NCBI RefSeq assembly: GCF_030817075.1
Contig: NZ_JAUSYU010000001.1
Coordinates: 1,116,001 to 1,180,000, forward strand
Direction: 5' to 3'
Origin: Arthrobacter sp. V1I9
Lineage (GTDB): Bacteria > Actinomycetota > Actinomycetes > Actinomycetales > Micrococcaceae
Length of the DNA stretch: 64,000 bases
A program made the translations under genes and the position numbers. Positions 45,539-54,131 of this stretch are shown here, one piece after another. How positions within the stretch are numbered: the first letter of the stretch is position 1; every line of letters begins with the position of its first letter. A model generated the notes under the pieces. That model ran no database searches. It was not told where the DNA came from and was given only the letters and a program-made list of their open reading frames with translations.

Positions 45539-46825
45539 ATGACTGAGACCAACAATGCTGCGACCCTGCACCACGCAGGAGGCGAGCTCGAGCTGCCGCG
45601 CATCCAGGTTGTTGAAGGAAACGAAGGCTACGACGTTTCCAAACTGCTGAAGCAGACGGGCGCAGTCACCTTTGACCCCGGCTTCATGAACACAGCAGCC
45701 ACAACTTCGGCCATCACCTACATCGATGGCGATGCGGGCATCCTGCGCTACCGCGGATACCCCATTGAACAGCTGGCGCAGCACTCCAGCTTCCTTGAAG
45801 TGTCCTACCTGCTGATTTACGGCAACCTGCCCTCGCCCACGGAACTGGACGAATTCGACCAGAAGATCCGCCGGCACACCCTGCTGCATGAGGAGCTCAA
45901 GGGCTTCTTCGGCGGGTTTCCGCGCGACGCGCACCCCATGCCCGTCCTGTCCTCGGCCGTTTCGGCGCTGTCCACGTTCTACCAGGACTCGTTGGACCCG
46001 TTCAACGCCGAGCAGGTGGAAGTTTCCACCATCCGTCTCATGGCCAAGCTCCCGGTGATCGCGGCCTACGCCCACAAGAAGTCCATTGGCCAGCCGATGC
46101 TGTACCCGGACAACTCCCACAACCTCGTGGAGAACTTCCTGCGCCTCAGCTTCGGGCTTCCGGCTGAGCAGTACGAAGTTGACCCGGTGGTGGCGAAGGC
46201 CTTGGACCTCCTGCTGATCCTGCACGCGGACCACGAGCAGAACTGCTCCACCTCCACCGTGCGCCTGGTGGGCTCCTCCAACGCCAACCTGTTCGCGTCT
46301 GTTTCGGCAGGCATTAACGCCCTGTTCGGGCCTGCCCACGGCGGTGCCAACGAGGCAGTGCTGAAGATGCTCCGCCAGATCCAGGCTGACGGCACCAAGC
46401 CCGAGGACTACATGGAGAAGGTCAAGAACAAGGAAGACGGGGTCCGCCTCATGGGCTTCGGGCACCGCGTCTACAAGAACTACGATCCGCGCGCCAAGAT
46501 CGTTAAGGCCACCGCGCATGAGATCCTCACCAAGCTCGGCGGCAACGACGAACTGTTGGACATCGCCCTGCGCCTGGAAGAGAAGGCGCTGAACGATGAC
46601 TACTTCATCCAGCGCAAGCTCTACCCGAACGTCGACTTCTACACCGGCCTCATCTACAAGGCCATGGGCTTCCCGGAGAAGATGTTCACGGTGCTCTTCG
46701 CTATCGGCCGCCTCCCCGGCTGGATCGCCCAGTGGCGCGAAATGATCAGCGACCCGAACACTAAGATCGGCCGCCCGCGGCAGCTCTACATCGGTGAGCC
46801 TGAGCGGGACTACCCGGCCCGCTAG
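45539..46825 (+). CDS. gltA: Citrate synthase
   Basis: 428 residues. Condenses oxaloacetate and acetyl-CoA at the start of the TCA cycle. Catalytic His and Asp lie in the conserved segments HADHEQNCSTSTVRLVGSS, GPAHGGANEAVLKML, GFGHRVYKNYDPRAKI and DVDFYTGLI-like PNVDFYTGLIYKAMGF. Length and the allosteric N-terminal domain fit the hexameric type II enzyme. A long hairpin follows. Confidence 0.97.
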   Translation: MTETNNAATLHHAGGELELPRIQVVEGNEGYDVSKLLKQTGAVTFDPGFMNTAATTSAITYIDGDAGILRYRGYPIEQLAQHSSFLEVSYLLIYGNLPSPTELDEFDQKIRRHTLLHEELKGFFGGFPRDAHPMPVLSSAVSALSTFYQDSLDPFNAEQVEVSTIRLMAKLPVIAAYAHKKSIGQPMLYPDNSHNLVENFLRLSFGLPAEQYEVDPVVAKALDLLLILHADHEQNCSTSTVRLVGSSNANLFASVSAGINALFGPAHGGANEAVLKMLRQIQADGTKPEDYMEKVKNKEDGVRLMGFGHRVYKNYDPRAKIVKATAHEILTKLGGNDELLDIALRLEEKALNDDYFIQRKLYPNVDFYTGLIYKAMGFPEKMFTVLFAIGRLPGWIAQWREMISDPNTKIGRPRQLYIGEPERDYPAR

Positions 46826-46876
46826 ATCCCCAGCGGCTCACAAACCCCGCACGATCGGCGGGGGGCCCTAACTAGT

Positions 46877-46921
46877 ACGACGTCGGCCGTCCACCTCTGA
46901 GAGGTGGGCGGCCGACGTCGT
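46877..46921. terminator. Long hairpin between gltA and galE
   Basis: ACGACGTCGGCCGTCCACCTC (first 20 bases from 46877) pairs with GAGGTGGGCGGCCGACGTCGT to 46921 with one mismatch and a TGA loop. It separates convergent genes and should end both transcripts. Confidence 0.75.
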
Positions 46922-46930
46922 TAATCGATG

Positions 46931-47944
46931 CTAGGAGGCGTAGCCTTGGGGGTTGTTTTTCTGCCAGCGCCAGTGGTCCTCGCACATCTCATCCACTGTT
47001 TTGGTGGTGGACCAGCTGAGGTCGGCCAGGGCTGAGGTGGCGTCGGCCCAGAAGGCGGGCAGGTCACCGGCGCGGCGGCCAGTGATCTCGTAGGGGATGG
47101 GCTTGCCCACTGCCTTTTCGAAAGAGCGGAGGACCTCCAGCACCGAGGAGCCCTTGCCGGAGCCGAGGTTCCAGCGGAAGACGCCGGCGCGGTCCGCCAC
47201 ATGATTCAGGGCGGCAACATGGCCTTCGGCGAGGTCCACCACGTGGATGTAGTCGCGCAGGCATGTGCCGTCCGGGGTGTCGTAGTCGCCCCCGAACACC
47301 ATCAGCTTTTCACGGCGGCCCACGGCCACCTGGGCAATGAAGGGCACCAGATTGTTCGGGATGCCCTGGGGGTCCTCGCCAATCCGGCCGGAGGGGTGCG
47401 CACCGACCGGGTTGAAGTAGCGCAGCAGGGCTATATGCCAGCGGTTGTCGGCTGAACCCAGGTCCGAGAGGATGTCCTCGATCTGTTCCTTGGTTCGCCC
47501 GTAGGGGTTGTTGGCCCCGATCTCCATCTTTTCCACGTAGGGGATGGGGTTGTGCTCGCCGTAGACGGTTGCTGAGGAGCTGAAGACGATGGAGCGGACG
47601 CTGTGCCGGTCCATGACCCGGATGAGGTTCAGGGTCCCCACCAAGTTGTTGTAGTAGTACTTGAGCGGCTCCTGCACCGACTCGCCCACAGCCTTCAGCC
47701 CGGCGAAGTGGATGACGGCGTCGATGGTGTTACCGGCGAAAACTTTCTCCACGGCGGCTTCGTCCACCAGGTCAACGTCGTGGAACCCGGCGGTCTTGCC
47801 CGTGAGTTCCGTAACCCGGCGGAGCGACTCTTCGCTGGAGTTGACGAGGTTGTCGATGACCACCACGTCATGGCCAGCTTCCTGCAGGGACAGAACAGTG
47901 TGGGAACCGATGTAGCCGGTGCCCCCTGTGACCAGAATTTTCAT
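46931..47944 (-). CDS. galE: UDP-glucose 4-epimerase
   Basis: 337 residues. Interconverts UDP-glucose and UDP-galactose with bound NAD. GGTGYIGSHTVL binds NAD; VYGEHNPIPY then YGRTKEQIE gives the catalytic Tyr-x3-Lys; the SSATVYG Ser is present. RYFNPVGAHPSG and LRDYIHVVDLAEGHVAAL are typical. TAGCGT lies seven bases before the ATG, with GGAGGC too close to act as a ribosome site, so the message may be leaderless. Confidence 0.96.
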   Translation of the reverse strand: MKILVTGGTGYIGSHTVLSLQEAGHDVVVIDNLVNSSEESLRRVTELTGKTAGFHDVDLVDEAAVEKVFAGNTIDAVIHFAGLKAVGESVQEPLKYYYNNLVGTLNLIRVMDRHSVRSIVFSSSATVYGEHNPIPYVEKMEIGANNPYGRTKEQIEDILSDLGSADNRWHIALLRYFNPVGAHPSGRIGEDPQGIPNNLVPFIAQVAVGRREKLMVFGGDYDTPDGTCLRDYIHVVDLAEGHVAALNHVADRAGVFRWNLGSGKGSSVLEVLRSFEKAVGKPIPYEITGRRAGDLPAFWADATSALADLSWSTTKTVDEMCEDHWRWQKNNPQGYAS

Positions 47945-48049
47945 GCCTCCAACGCTATCCCAACCGGGCTCCGTTCCGCCGGTGTGTCCCGGATGACGGG
48001 CAGCATGACAAGGAACCCAAATGCCATCGCGGGTTGAGGGGTCCTATTG

Positions 48050-48063
48050 AGCACAGCTGTGCT
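48050..48063. promoter_or_regulatory. Palindromic operator at the TetR gene start
   Basis: AGCACAGCTGTGCT is a perfect 14-base palindrome, extended outward as TTn...nAA. It lies at the start of the TetR-type gene, between it and divergent galE, a normal position for an autoregulatory TetR operator. The binding protein is inferred. Confidence 0.55.
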
Positions 48064-48682
48064 AAAAAGGGGAGTGCCTAAAATCGTCAATGCCGAAGCC
48101 CGGCGCCAGGATGTGGTCGAAGCGGTCTGGCGGATCATCGCCGTCGACGGGCTCGAAAGGGCGTCACTGCGGGAAGTGGCAGACGAGGCGGGACTTGCCG
48201 TCGGGTCAGTGCGCCACTACTTCGCGGGAAGCGAGGAACTCCTCACCTACTCCTTCGCCAGGGCCATCGACAGTATCGTGACGAGGATGGACCAAGCCCT
48301 GCCCGCCGTTCAAAACCAGCCGTCCGGAACCGTTGAACACCGCGAAGCCGTTTTAACCCTGTTGAGCGAACTGCTGCCGCTGGACGAACAACGGGCTGTG
48401 GAGGCCTGCGTCTGGATGGCTTTCCGCAACGCCGCGAGAATCAGGCCCTTCCTGGCAGCGGAGGCGGACCGCAGCCACCGGGAGGTCGCCGCCCTGATGG
48501 GACGGCTGATCACCACCCTGATACCCGCGAATGAGCCCGAAGAGACGCTGGTGGTGGAGGCCGAAAGGCTCCTGGCGACCCTCGACGGGCTGTGCATGCA
48601 TGCCCTGCTCCAGCCGGGCTGGATGACGGCCCGCATGTGCCTGGATGTTCTGGGACGGCACCTTGACGGGCTGGAACCATAA
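48059..48682 (+). CDS. TetR-family transcriptional regulator
   Basis: About 207 residues. N-terminal HTH: RRQDVVEAVWRIIAVDGLER, then ASLREVADEAGLAVGSVRHYF, a BetI-like TetR recognition helix. C-terminal domain with VEACVWMAFRNAARIRPFLAAE resembles the BetI/PsrA-type group. Start is uncertain: TTG 48047, GTG 48059 or GTG 48074 are in frame; the palindrome overlaps the first two, so the last (VPKIVNAEARR) is the best family match. Target genes are unknown; galE is divergent. Confidence 0.88.
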   Translation: MLKRGVPKIVNAEARRQDVVEAVWRIIAVDGLERASLREVADEAGLAVGSVRHYFAGSEELLTYSFARAIDSIVTRMDQALPAVQNQPSGTVEHREAVLTLLSELLPLDEQRAVEACVWMAFRNAARIRPFLAAEADRSHREVAALMGRLITTLIPANEPEETLVVEAERLLATLDGLCMHALLQPGWMTARMCLDVLGRHLDGLEP

Positions 48683-48781
48683 CTGCCGTTAACGTCGGGA
48701 ACGTGGGGGAATAGACTGATAACCGGGGGCGTGGAACCGGATCAACAGGCCCGGTAACAGCACGCCAGGGAAGGATTACGG

Positions 48782-49393
48782 ATGCACCAAACAGGCGGTT
48801 CCGGGTGGCAGATCACCACCGACACGTCCGGGCCAATGATGATCGCCCTGTATGTCCGCGATGCAGCCGGGCTGGATGGCGCCGGCCATCCGGCCCTGTC
48901 ACACGCCGCTCCAAAGATCCGCCAGGCGGACCACTCCCACCTCACCGCGGACGTTGGTGGCCTGGGCGTGCTCAAGACCGAATGGGAGGCCTGGTGGGCG
49001 CAGTTGCTTAAGGCTCATCCGCAGACCTCGCCGGAACTGTCGCCGCCCGAATTTGAGGCTTTTGGCAATTCGCCCGCCCTGCAGCGCGTACTTCAGGCGC
49101 ACTTCGGTTCTGCCCTCACGTGGGCCCGGGAGCGCAGGAGCGAGTACGCCGAGCTGGAAGCGGAGCGCGCTGCCATCGGTGCGGACCAGCTGCTGGAAGA
49201 CATGGTGGATGACAGGCTGCTGGAGGTGGGGCGGGACGCCCGTGACTTCAAGCTGACCATTATCGAGTTGCCGTTGAATGAGCAGCGGGCCTGGTACCTG
49301 GAGCCGGACAAAATCATCATGAGCCACCAGCTGATGGGCCAGCCTGAACTGTTCCGCAGCTATGTCCAGCCCGTTGTGGAAATCCTGGCCTAA
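48782..49393 (+). CDS. Hypothetical protein
   Basis: 203 residues, no domain recognised. Trp- and Glu-rich with a probable helical middle (WARERRSEYAELEAERAAIG). The end KIIMSHQLMGQPELFRSYVQ looks conserved rather than random, and base composition matches neighbours. GAAGGATTACGG precedes the ATG. No signal peptide or membrane segment. It follows the TetR gene after 99 bases on the same strand and is convergent with the lysozyme-like gene. Confidence 0.7.
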   Translation: MHQTGGSGWQITTDTSGPMMIALYVRDAAGLDGAGHPALSHAAPKIRQADHSHLTADVGGLGVLKTEWEAWWAQLLKAHPQTSPELSPPEFEAFGNSPALQRVLQAHFGSALTWARERRSEYAELEAERAAIGADQLLEDMVDDRLLEVGRDARDFKLTIIELPLNEQRAWYLEPDKIIMSHQLMGQPELFRSYVQPVVEILA

Positions 49394-49416
49394 AACAGCA
49401 GGCAGGGAGCTCAGCC

Positions 49417-50268
49417 TTAGGCGGTGGCAGGTGAAACCGTGATCCGGACCTGGCCGTCAACGGCTGATGATTCGTGCCAGCCGTTCCGCTCTCCCCGGTC
49501 CCAGCTGCGTCCCGCCACCTGCACGTGTGTCACTTCGTAGCCCTTGGCGTTTGCGACGGCCCACTGGGCTACCGACCAGGCCTGGTTGCCGCTGGCTTCC
49601 ACCACCAGTGTCTGGCCTTCCACTGCCGTGTCCAGCGGACCGTAAGCCTGGGCCAGTTCGGCTGAAACGGCGACGGGGTCGCCGGCAGCAGCCGCCGAAC
49701 GGAGCGTGCATTCGACGGCTTCGGGCGTCTGGCCTGACAGTCCGGAGGCAAACGAGCGCCCCATCTGCTCGTGCTGGGCGTAGGCGGTGGGGAAAGCGGA
49801 CCGCTGGACCGTCTGCGCCGCTTCCGTGATATCCATCGACTCGTAACCCGGGATTTGGACCAGAGCGTCGTAAAAGGCGTTGGCCGCATAGTACGGGTCC
49901 ATCACCTGCGCCTCGGTTCCCCAGCCCTGCGAGGGACGCTGCTGGAACAGCCCGCGCGAATCAGGCCCTGCCTGGTCTCCGTGGGCGATGTTCCGGAGCT
50001 TGGACTCCTGCATTGCAGTGGCCAGTGCGATGCTCGCGGCCCGCGGCGGGAGTCCCCGCTGGACGGCGACGGCGGTAATCAGGGAAGCGTATTCGGCCTG
50101 GTCCGGTGCCAGCTCTGCCGTTCCTCCACCTACGACGGCGATGCAGCGTTCCGAAACGAGGGTCTCGGAACGCTGCACAAGAAATACCGCCGCATAGACG
50201 CCGCAGGCCACTAGTGCGAGGGCGAGCAGCATCACCAGGAGGCGGTGCAGGCCGCGGCTTCGTGCCAT
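49417..50268 (-). CDS. Membrane-anchored protein with a lysozyme-like region
   Basis: 283 residues. An N-terminal membrane segment (LLVMLLALALVACGVYAAVFL) anchors an extracytoplasmic domain. ALATAMQESKLRNIAHG, SRGLFQQRPSQGWGT and DPYYAANAFYDAL read like the catalytic-Glu region of lysozyme-fold domains. The C-terminal part (QVAGRSWDRGERNGWHESSA) may bind a wall component. Such proteins are sometimes misnamed heavy-metal transporters; nothing here supports transport. It starts six bases after dapD ends on the same strand, so co-transcription with a DAP-pathway gene is likely. Confidence 0.72.
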   Translation of the reverse strand: MARSRGLHRLLVMLLALALVACGVYAAVFLVQRSETLVSERCIAVVGGGTAELAPDQAEYASLITAVAVQRGLPPRAASIALATAMQESKLRNIAHGDQAGPDSRGLFQQRPSQGWGTEAQVMDPYYAANAFYDALVQIPGYESMDITEAAQTVQRSAFPTAYAQHEQMGRSFASGLSGQTPEAVECTLRSAAAAGDPVAVSAELAQAYGPLDTAVEGQTLVVEASGNQAWSVAQWAVANAKGYEVTHVQVAGRSWDRGERNGWHESSAVDGQVRITVSPATA

Positions 50269-50273
50269 GTAAA

Positions 50274-51314
50274 TCAGTTGGCGTGCAGGGCGTCGTTCAG
50301 TTCCACGGTCTGGCCCGCACGGGGGAGGACCTCCACAGCACCGTTGGTGGAGTTGCGGCGGAACAGCAGGTTGGGGACTCCGGAGAGTTCCGCGGCCTTC
50401 ACGATCTTGGTGGTGTCTTCGCCAACCTCGTCCTTGGGACCAGGTACCCGCACGCGGGTTCCTGCCGTGACGTAGAGGCCGGCTTCCACCACTGAATCGT
50501 CGCCGATGCTGATGCCCACGCCGGAGTTCGCTCCGAGCAGGACCCGCTCGCCGATGGTGATCTTCTCTTTGCCGCCGCCGGACAACGTGCCCATGATGGA
50601 CGCTCCGCCGCCAACGTCGCTGCCGTCACCGGTCACCACGCCGGCGGAAATCCGGCCTTCAACCATGGAGGTGCCCAACGTTCCGGCGTTGAAGTTGACG
50701 AAGCCTTCGTGCATCACGGTGGTGCCTTCGGCGAGGTGGGCACCCAGGCGTACGCGGTCGGCGTCGGCAATCCTGACGCCGGTGGGAACAACGTAGTCCA
50801 CCATCCGCGGGAACTTGTCGATGCCGTACACGGTGACGGCACCGCGGCGGCGCAGCCGGGCGCGCGTCAGTTCGAAGCCCTCCACCGCGGCGGGCCCGAA
50901 GTTGGTCCACACAACGTTCGGCAGCTTGCCGAAGATGCCGTCCAGGTTGATGCTGTTCGGCCGGACCAGGCGGTGCGAGAGCAGGTGCAGTCGCAGGTAG
51001 GCGTCAGCGGTGTCGGCCGGGGCTTCGTCGAGGTTGATCTGGACAAAGACCACCTTCTGCTCGGTGCCGCGGTCCTGATCGGTTCCGGCTTCGGCGATGC
51101 TGGTGAGGGCCTCGTCCGCGTTCTCCACTGCGCGCAGGTGTTCTGCGGCAATACCGAGGGCAGGGGCGGGGAACCAGACATCCAGGACGGTGGCCTCTAC
51201 TGTTTCTTTGCCTGTGGCAGATGCAATGGTGGCAACGCCGAAGCCGTAGGCGGAGCGTTCTTCGGTGGAGGCGTTCTGGATTTCGGGCACAGCGGAGGAA
51301 GCAGTCTCAGTCAT
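50274..51314 (-). CDS. dapD: Tetrahydrodipicolinate N-succinyltransferase, actinobacterial type
   Basis: 346 residues. Adds succinyl-CoA to tetrahydrodipicolinate, opening the succinylase branch to lysine. An N-terminal domain ([20 protein letters not shown]) precedes a left-handed beta-helix with hexapeptide repeats ([40 protein letters not shown]). The long form is typical of actinobacteria. TAGACT lies six bases before the ATG (leaderless). Divergent from dapE. Confidence 0.95.
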   Translation of the reverse strand: MTETASSAVPEIQNASTEERSAYGFGVATIASATGKETVEATVLDVWFPAPALGIAAEHLRAVENADEALTSIAEAGTDQDRGTEQKVVFVQINLDEAPADTADAYLRLHLLSHRLVRPNSINLDGIFGKLPNVVWTNFGPAAVEGFELTRARLRRRGAVTVYGIDKFPRMVDYVVPTGVRIADADRVRLGAHLAEGTTVMHEGFVNFNAGTLGTSMVEGRISAGVVTGDGSDVGGGASIMGTLSGGGKEKITIGERVLLGANSGVGISIGDDSVVEAGLYVTAGTRVRVPGPKDEVGEDTTKIVKAAELSGVPNLLFRRNSTNGAVEVLPRAGQTVELNDALHAN

Positions 51315-51320
51315 GGCCCC

Positions 51321-51358
51321 AGTCTATCGAGGGCCGGGGACCTGCTCCGAACTAGACT
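51321..51358. promoter_or_regulatory. Back-to-back -10 boxes for dapD and dapE
   Basis: Both genes have the identical hexamer TAGACT (51326-51321 on the minus strand and 51353-51358 on the plus) ending six bases before the start codon. They are 26 bases apart, so the two promoters overlap and may compete. Confidence 0.55.
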
Positions 51359-51364
51359 GGCTTC

Positions 51365-52501
51365 GTGACTGCCGAAACCGCCCCGGAATCTCCCGCCCTT
51401 CAGCTAGACCTCCGCCAGGACGTTGCGCTCCTTACAGCCGCGATCATGGACATCAACAGTGTGTCCGGGAATGAGACGGAGCTGGCGGACGCCGTCGAAG
51501 ACGCCCTGCGGACCCTCCCGGAACTGCACATCGTCCGGGACGGTGACTCCGTCATTGCCCGCACCGAGCTGGGCAACCCGGAACGGGTCATCCTCGCAGG
51601 CCACCTGGACACCGTGCCGCTGCCGTTGACCGAAGGGTCCAAGGGTACTGTCCCGTCCAGCTGGGAGTCCGGCGTCCCCGGGGAGGGCATCCTGTACGGC
51701 CGTGGCGCCACCGACATGAAGGGCGGCGTCGCCGTGCAGCTCGCCCTGGCGGCCACAATGTTCGACGGCGGGGCCACCCCCAAGCGGGACGTCACCTTTG
51801 TTTTCTACGACCACGAGGAAGTAGAGGCCGTCAAGAGCGGCCTGGGCCGGCTGGTGCGCAACCACGGCCACCTGCTTGACGGCGACTTCGCCATATTGCT
51901 GGAACCCACCGACGGCACGGTGGAGGGCGGATGCAACGGCACGAGCCGGTTCGAGGCAACAACAGTAGGGGAGGCAGCCCACTCCGCCCGCGCGTGGATG
52001 GGCAGCAACGCCATTCATGCGGCGGCACCAATCCTGGCCAGGCTGGCGGCCTATGAACCGGCAACCGTCAACGTGGATGGACTGGAATACCGCGAAAGCC
52101 TGAACGCGGTAAAAATCAACGGCGGCACTGCAGGCAATGTGATTCCGGACCGGTGTGTGGTTGAAATTAATTACCGCTTCGCGCCGGACAAGACGCCCGA
52201 CCAGGCCGAAGCCGTGGTGCGGAACCTCCTGGAAGGTTTCGACGTTGTCCGCACCGATGCCGCCGCCGGTGCCCGCCCAGGGCTCCAGCACCCTGCAGCT
52301 GCTTCCTTCGTTGCCGCTGTCGGAGCGGAGCCAAAACCCAAATACGGCTGGACCGACGTCGCCCGTTTCAGTGAACTGGGGATCCCGGCGGTGAACTTCG
52401 GGCCGGGAGATCCCTTGCTGGCGCACAAGGACAACGAACACGTCCACGCCGATGCCGTCCGTAAGTGCCTGCAGGCTTTGCAGGACTGGCTGGCGGGGTA
52501 G
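51365..52501 (+). CDS. dapE: Succinyl-diaminopimelate desuccinylase
   Basis: 378 residues. M20 metallopeptidase-family amidase that releases LL-diaminopimelate. Metal-site segments: AGHLDTVPLPL (His, Asp), GRGATDMKGGVAVQLAL, DHEEVEAVKSGLGRL (Glu pair) and LEPTDGTVEGGCNGT. The C-terminal His is in LLAHKDNEHV. GTG start, TAGACT six bases upstream. Ends before a 17-base hairpin shared with gluD. Confidence 0.95.
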   Translation: MTAETAPESPALQLDLRQDVALLTAAIMDINSVSGNETELADAVEDALRTLPELHIVRDGDSVIARTELGNPERVILAGHLDTVPLPLTEGSKGTVPSSWESGVPGEGILYGRGATDMKGGVAVQLALAATMFDGGATPKRDVTFVFYDHEEVEAVKSGLGRLVRNHGHLLDGDFAILLEPTDGTVEGGCNGTSRFEATTVGEAAHSARAWMGSNAIHAAAPILARLAAYEPATVNVDGLEYRESLNAVKINGGTAGNVIPDRCVVEINYRFAPDKTPDQAEAVVRNLLEGFDVVRTDAAAGARPGLQHPAAASFVAAVGAEPKPKYGWTDVARFSELGIPAVNFGPGDPLLAHKDNEHVHADAVRKCLQALQDWLAG

Positions 52502-52510
52502 TCGTTAAGA

Positions 52511-52547
52511 AGTGATGGCCCGGATCCGAGGGATCCGGGCCATCACT
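52511..52547. terminator. Perfect hairpin between dapE and gluD
   Basis: AGTGATGGCCCGGATCC (52511-52527) is followed after GAG by its exact complement (52531-52547). Convergent genes flank it, so it acts in both directions. Confidence 0.8.
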
Positions 52548-52560
52548 GCAGCTGGAAACC

Positions 52561-53400
52561 CTAGGGGGCTCCGGCCTCAATTGCGGCGGGTTCGGCTTTG
52601 GCCGTTCCGCCGGCCGCCTTCTTGGACCCGCGGCGCTCGATCCACACTGCGATCCGCGAGACGCAGATGTTGATGGCGATGTAGATCGCGGCGGCCACAA
52701 AGAAGATGGGGAACAGGAACTGCGTGCCGAGGAAGTCCGCCATCACCTGGACTGCGCGCAGGAGCTCGCCGTACGCCACGATGTAGCCCAGCGAGGTGTC
52801 CTTCAGGAGCACCACCATCTGTGCCACCAGCGAAGGCATCATCCGCCGGATTGCCTGCGGCAGTTCGATCAGCATGCGGGATTTGAAGCTGGTCAGGCCA
52901 ATGGCCAGCCCGGCTTCCCGCTGCCCCTTGGGGAGCGACTGGATACCGGCACGGATGATCTCTGCGAACACTGCCGAGTTGTAGAGCACCAGGCCCGTGA
53001 CGACGGCAATAAATGGCGAAGTGCCGAAGCCCAACAGGACGAACAGCATCATCAGGACCACGGGCATGCCGCGCAGGAATTCCAGCACCACCCGGACAGG
53101 AATCCGGATAAAGGCCGCATCGGAAATACGCAGCAAACAAAGCAGGAGTCCCAGCGGGAAGGCGATGACTGCCGCCAGGGCCGCGGCGCTCAGCGTCGCA
53201 CCGAGGCCGTTGCCCAGAAGCATCCAGACGTCGGCCCGGGTGAAGATTTGCCAGCGGCGGCCTTCGAAGATGCCCTGCTCGGCGAAGGTCAGGATGATCC
53301 AGGCCAGCAGGCCCAAAATCAGCAGGGAACCTACGATCGATCCAATCAGGGAAATACGCCTGGCTTTGGGGCCGGGAACATCGTAAAGGACTGAGCTCAT
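52561..53400 (-). CDS. gluD: Glutamate ABC transporter permease GluD
   Basis: 279 residues, five or six membrane helices. EAA-loop segment GLAIGLTSFKSRMLIELPQAIR is typical of polar amino-acid permeases (HisM type). It pairs with GluC. The gene's ATG overlaps the gluC end by four bases. An Ala/Glu-rich tail (KKAAGGTAKAEPAAIEAGAP) closes the protein. Confidence 0.93.
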   Translation of the reverse strand: MSSVLYDVPGPKARRISLIGSIVGSLLILGLLAWIILTFAEQGIFEGRRWQIFTRADVWMLLGNGLGATLSAAALAAVIAFPLGLLLCLLRISDAAFIRIPVRVVLEFLRGMPVVLMMLFVLLGFGTSPFIAVVTGLVLYNSAVFAEIIRAGIQSLPKGQREAGLAIGLTSFKSRMLIELPQAIRRMMPSLVAQMVVLLKDTSLGYIVAYGELLRAVQVMADFLGTQFLFPIFFVAAAIYIAINICVSRIAVWIERRGSKKAAGGTAKAEPAAIEAGAP

Positions 53401-54049
53401 CGGGCAATCGCCACCTTTCGTTCCACCGTGCTGGCCAGGATGCCCAGCGGAACGGTGAGGAGCAGATAGAAGAACGCAACACCCAGCAGGACCGGGATCA
53501 CTGCATCACCATTGGCGTTGGCCAGCTGCCGGCCGTAGCCGAACAGTTCGAGCACGAAGAAGGCGCCGGCCACAGAGGAATTCTTTACCAGGGCGATCAG
53601 GATGTTGATCAGCGGCGGGACCACCGTCCGCAGGGCCTGCGGCAGGATGATGAGGTTCAGGACCTGGCCGAAATTCATGCCGATACTGCGGGCCGCTTCG
53701 GCCTGGCCCACCGGGACGCTGTTGACACCTGAGCGGACAGCTTCGGCGATGAACGCTGCGGTGTAGGTACTGAGGGCGATGATTGCAGCGATCTCGAACT
53801 GCTCGAATTTCACTCCCAGCCGGGGAAGGACAATCGCTGCGAAGAAGAAGGCGATGGTCAGCGGAGTGTTGCGGAGAACCTCCACATAAACGGTGCTGAA
53901 GCCGCGGAGCGCAGCTACCGGGGAAACCCTGGCTGCCGCGAGCAGGGTCCCGAGCACCAGCGCGATGACGCCGGAAACTGCGGAAAGGAAAAGTGTGCGG
54001 AGAGAAAACCGTTCCAGTACAGGGGGAGGTTTTCAAGAATGACGTCCAT
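53397..54049 (-). pseudogene. gluC: Glutamate ABC transporter permease GluC, frameshift near the start
   Basis: HisM-type permease of the GluABCD importer. The frame from GTG 53957 gives VLGTLLAAARVSPVAALRGF, EVLRNTPLTIAFFFAAIVLP and ARSIGMNFGQVLNLIILPQA, a good permease lacking its first 30 or so residues. Upstream, ATG 54049 gives MDVILENLPLYWNGF in a different frame, which is the expected family start, with AAAGG before it. The two frames meet near 54000, where the minus strand reads TTTTCTCTCCGCACA; two extra bases (TC) or one missing base would explain it. With the TC pair removed the protein has about 216 residues. Confidence 0.85.
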
Positions 54050-54131
54050 TGGATCCTTTGGCTCTGGGCGTGGACGGGTGGAAACAGTGGTTGCCGGGGC
54101 CGCAGTGCAGCCCCGGCAACCACTGAATTAC

